From NCBI GenBank assembly GCA_000328365.1, contig KB311668.1:4237-68236 (forward strand): DNA of 64,000 bases, given 5' to 3'. This DNA is from Capitella teleta (taxonomy: Eukaryota; Annelida; Polychaeta; Capitellidae). The translations under genes were made by a program, and so were the position numbers. This document shows positions 62,270 through 64,000 of this stretch, in pieces (position 1 is the first letter of the stretch; the number at the start of each line of letters is the position of its first letter). The notes beneath the pieces are model-generated. The model was not told where the DNA came from. It searched no databases and worked only from the letters and a program-made list of their open reading frames with translations.

Positions 62270-63558
62270 TCAGCTGAGAATGAGCTGCCTTTCATTGGGC
62301 TGAATGAAGCGCTCATCAAATTCCGTCTCACTCATCTCCATGTAAACCACACTCTCATTGCCATGGCAACCAAAACTCTCAGCGCTGAAGCAGGCGCTCG
62401 TGAGTAGCACACGGGCAACGCTCTTCTTGCAATCAACGCAGGAGATGAAACCGCACTTGATCTTCTTCACGGGGTAAACGATTCGGTTGAAGAGGAAATG
62501 TTCCAGATGAGGCTTCACCAGGTCAGGGAACCCCTGAAGCACCTCCCTGCGCTTTTGAGTCGTGTTGATATTGGCGTAGACGCAGTCCAAGTTCTCCTTC
62601 GCTGACTCACTTAGCAGGAGCAGGCGTCCAACGTCCGACAGGCGATCTACGTCTATGTGAGGAGTTGCTATGGTTACGCGTGCATGCTCTTCCTGCAGCC
62701 AGCGTTTGAGCAGAGACCTCCACAGAGGATACACGTAGCTGAAGCCATCCTTCAGACTCCCAATCGCCAGGGATTCTAATTCGCCGTCGATCTTTGCATC
62801 GCTCCAGAAAACCTGAATTTTTAAATAAATCTGTGAGAACTCATTCCAAACAATTAAAAAAAAAATCAAAGTTTTTATGAGAATGTTAAATTATTCCAAA
62901 CTCACCATATCAAAGTAGAGTTCTCGGAAGTCTGGCAAAATCAGAGATTGAATTTTCGCTTCCAGGCTCTCTTGCTTCTTCTCTCCATGGTAAGAAACGC
63001 CCAGTTGGAACTTCTCAATATCTGTGAAGGATAATTCCTCAGTTTTCTCTTATCAAAAATATGGGGAATACATGGGAGGATGGTGATTGATTTCATGAAA
63101 AGACACAAACCTGTGGTGTAGTCGTTCAGTGGAGTTGCCTCTTTGCTGACTGTGACTGTGGTCACTTCACTGGCCTCGTACGTCCACCCTTTGGCAAATT
63201 CAGCGTCACATGTCTCCAGAACTCTCCAGAAATTTTGGTCAAACCAATCGTAAACAAATTCTCCTTTCATCACAAGTTCTCCGGTTTTCATGTCAATCAC
63301 GATGTCGGTTTTATCAACCGTGACCTTCAAGAGGTCATCATCTACGTTCTTGCGATATTCGTAAGAGGAGATGGGATAATTGTTTTCGTGTTGGAAGACG
63401 TTTGCCCAAAACTTAGCCAGAAGAATGCATTTTTTCTTGCGAATGTCTGCAACAGAAATGCGATTTTCCTTCAGGTTTAAGTCGACTTGTTCCGCAGTTT
63501 TCTTGCGAACAAAATCCTTGATGAATTTCTCCAGACGTGACTCCTGAGGAAAACTCAT
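62270..63558 (-). CDS. PLD-fold-like protein of unknown function
   Basis: Three in-phase exons in transcript order: 63558-63111, 63021-62906, 62812-62270 (368 aa). A TTTTTCAG acceptor two bases before the ATG shows a spliced 5' UTR. The N-terminal 150 residues (MSFPQESRLEKFIKDFVRKK; FVYDWFDQNFWRVL) match no family I know. The C-terminal half looks like a phospholipase-D-superfamily fold: RVTIATPHIDVDRL, PHLEHFLF, then RVLLTSACFSAESFGCHGNE, resembling the usual GS-N-F-S...N-E segment. Clear HxK(x4)D motifs are not visible, so the domain may be catalytically inactive or the assignment wrong. Lys-rich segments and Cys pairs (CVDC) are present. Function unknown. Confidence 0.75.
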
Positions 63559-63560
63559 GG

Positions 63561-64000
63561 CTGAAAAACAAATGCATTCATAATTAATGCAAATTGATCA
63601 TAATATGCCATAACTCTGATTTTAGCTCTGCGTTAAAATCACTTCTCAGATCAACTAGGACACTAGCGTATATTATGCATTGTATACAAATGAGCTCAAT
63701 CATTGTTTTTTTTTAGTAAGTATCCATCTGCATTAGAACCGCATCTCAGATTGAGTAGGACACCATGCAGTTATATCTATGTATATTATACACAGATGAA
63801 CTAAATCATTAAACAATATAATTCACTATGTATTAATTGATTGTATATTCTGTTAAATTGATGCATATCTGTATTTTGTTACAAGTTTAGTTTTTTATTT
63901 TCTAGTTTAGCACAGGTTCTCTCTCTCACTCATTGCATAGCACAGTCTAGTTCCCATTTGGATTATTGTACGCATTTACCATTACCATTACCTTTATCGT
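63561..64000. other. Upstream region with a diverged direct duplication
   Basis: About 63615-63706 and 63728-63814 share TCTCAGAT..A.TAGGACAC, a following TATATTAT, and an AATCATT end, so they are old tandem copies of some 85 bp. They lie in the 5' intron or promoter of the PLD-like gene. Nothing else seen. Confidence 0.4.

Overview
This window is from an animal nuclear genome. Genes are split by introns with GT-AG ends, several of them only about 48-60 bases long. The sequence between genes is AT-rich and full of poly-T runs, trinucleotide microsatellites, tRNA-derived SINEs, DNA transposons, LINE tails and one LTR-element fossil. The gene content (Spaetzle-like cystine knot, LDL-receptor class A repeats, C-type lectin plus von Willebrand A receptor, CD73-type 5'-nucleotidase, NOG1) fits a marine invertebrate. 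I cannot name the phylum from sequence alone; a non-vertebrate deuterostome or a lophotrochozoan would both fit.

Layout. 1-1467 (+): last five exons of a Spaetzle/Trunk-like secreted cystine-knot gene. 3697-4893 (-): single-exon FkbM/Star-like membrane methyltransferase. 5.8-6.9 kb: two copies of a tRNA-derived SINE. 9071-12653 (+): a secreted protein joining a silk-like GSGFGSSY repeat to three LDLa modules and a basic tail. 13967-14369: a 67-bp tandem repeat. 15627-17248 (+): BTB-BACK-MATH protein. 22445-26240 (+): receptor with two C-type lectin domains, mucin-like stretches, a vWA domain, a membrane segment and a cytoplasmic tail. 27122-30627: broken Ty3/Gypsy-type element. 33024-37528 (+): complete ecto-5'-nucleotidase (nine exons). 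38631-45135 (-): complete NOG1/GTPBP4 (14 exons). 47-52.5 kb: a graveyard of DNA transposons, one nested in another. 53924-60695 (+): five-exon CCR4/Angel-type phosphodiesterase. 62270-63558 (-): three-exon PLD-fold-like protein.

Exon models were built by hand from splice signals, reading phase and family similarity. Every join listed keeps frame unless stated. Two joins remain unresolved: entry into the repeat exon of the LDLa gene, and the join into the membrane exon of the lectin receptor.

The most interesting signal outside proteins is in the NOG1 introns. Three copies of a C/D-box snoRNA-like sequence have compensating terminal stems and guides against two adjoining 28S rRNA segments. 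Two copies of a second, longer hairpin-bearing sequence of unknown nature lie in the same gene. A ribosome-assembly GTPase hosting rRNA-modification guides would be a sensible co-expression arrangement.
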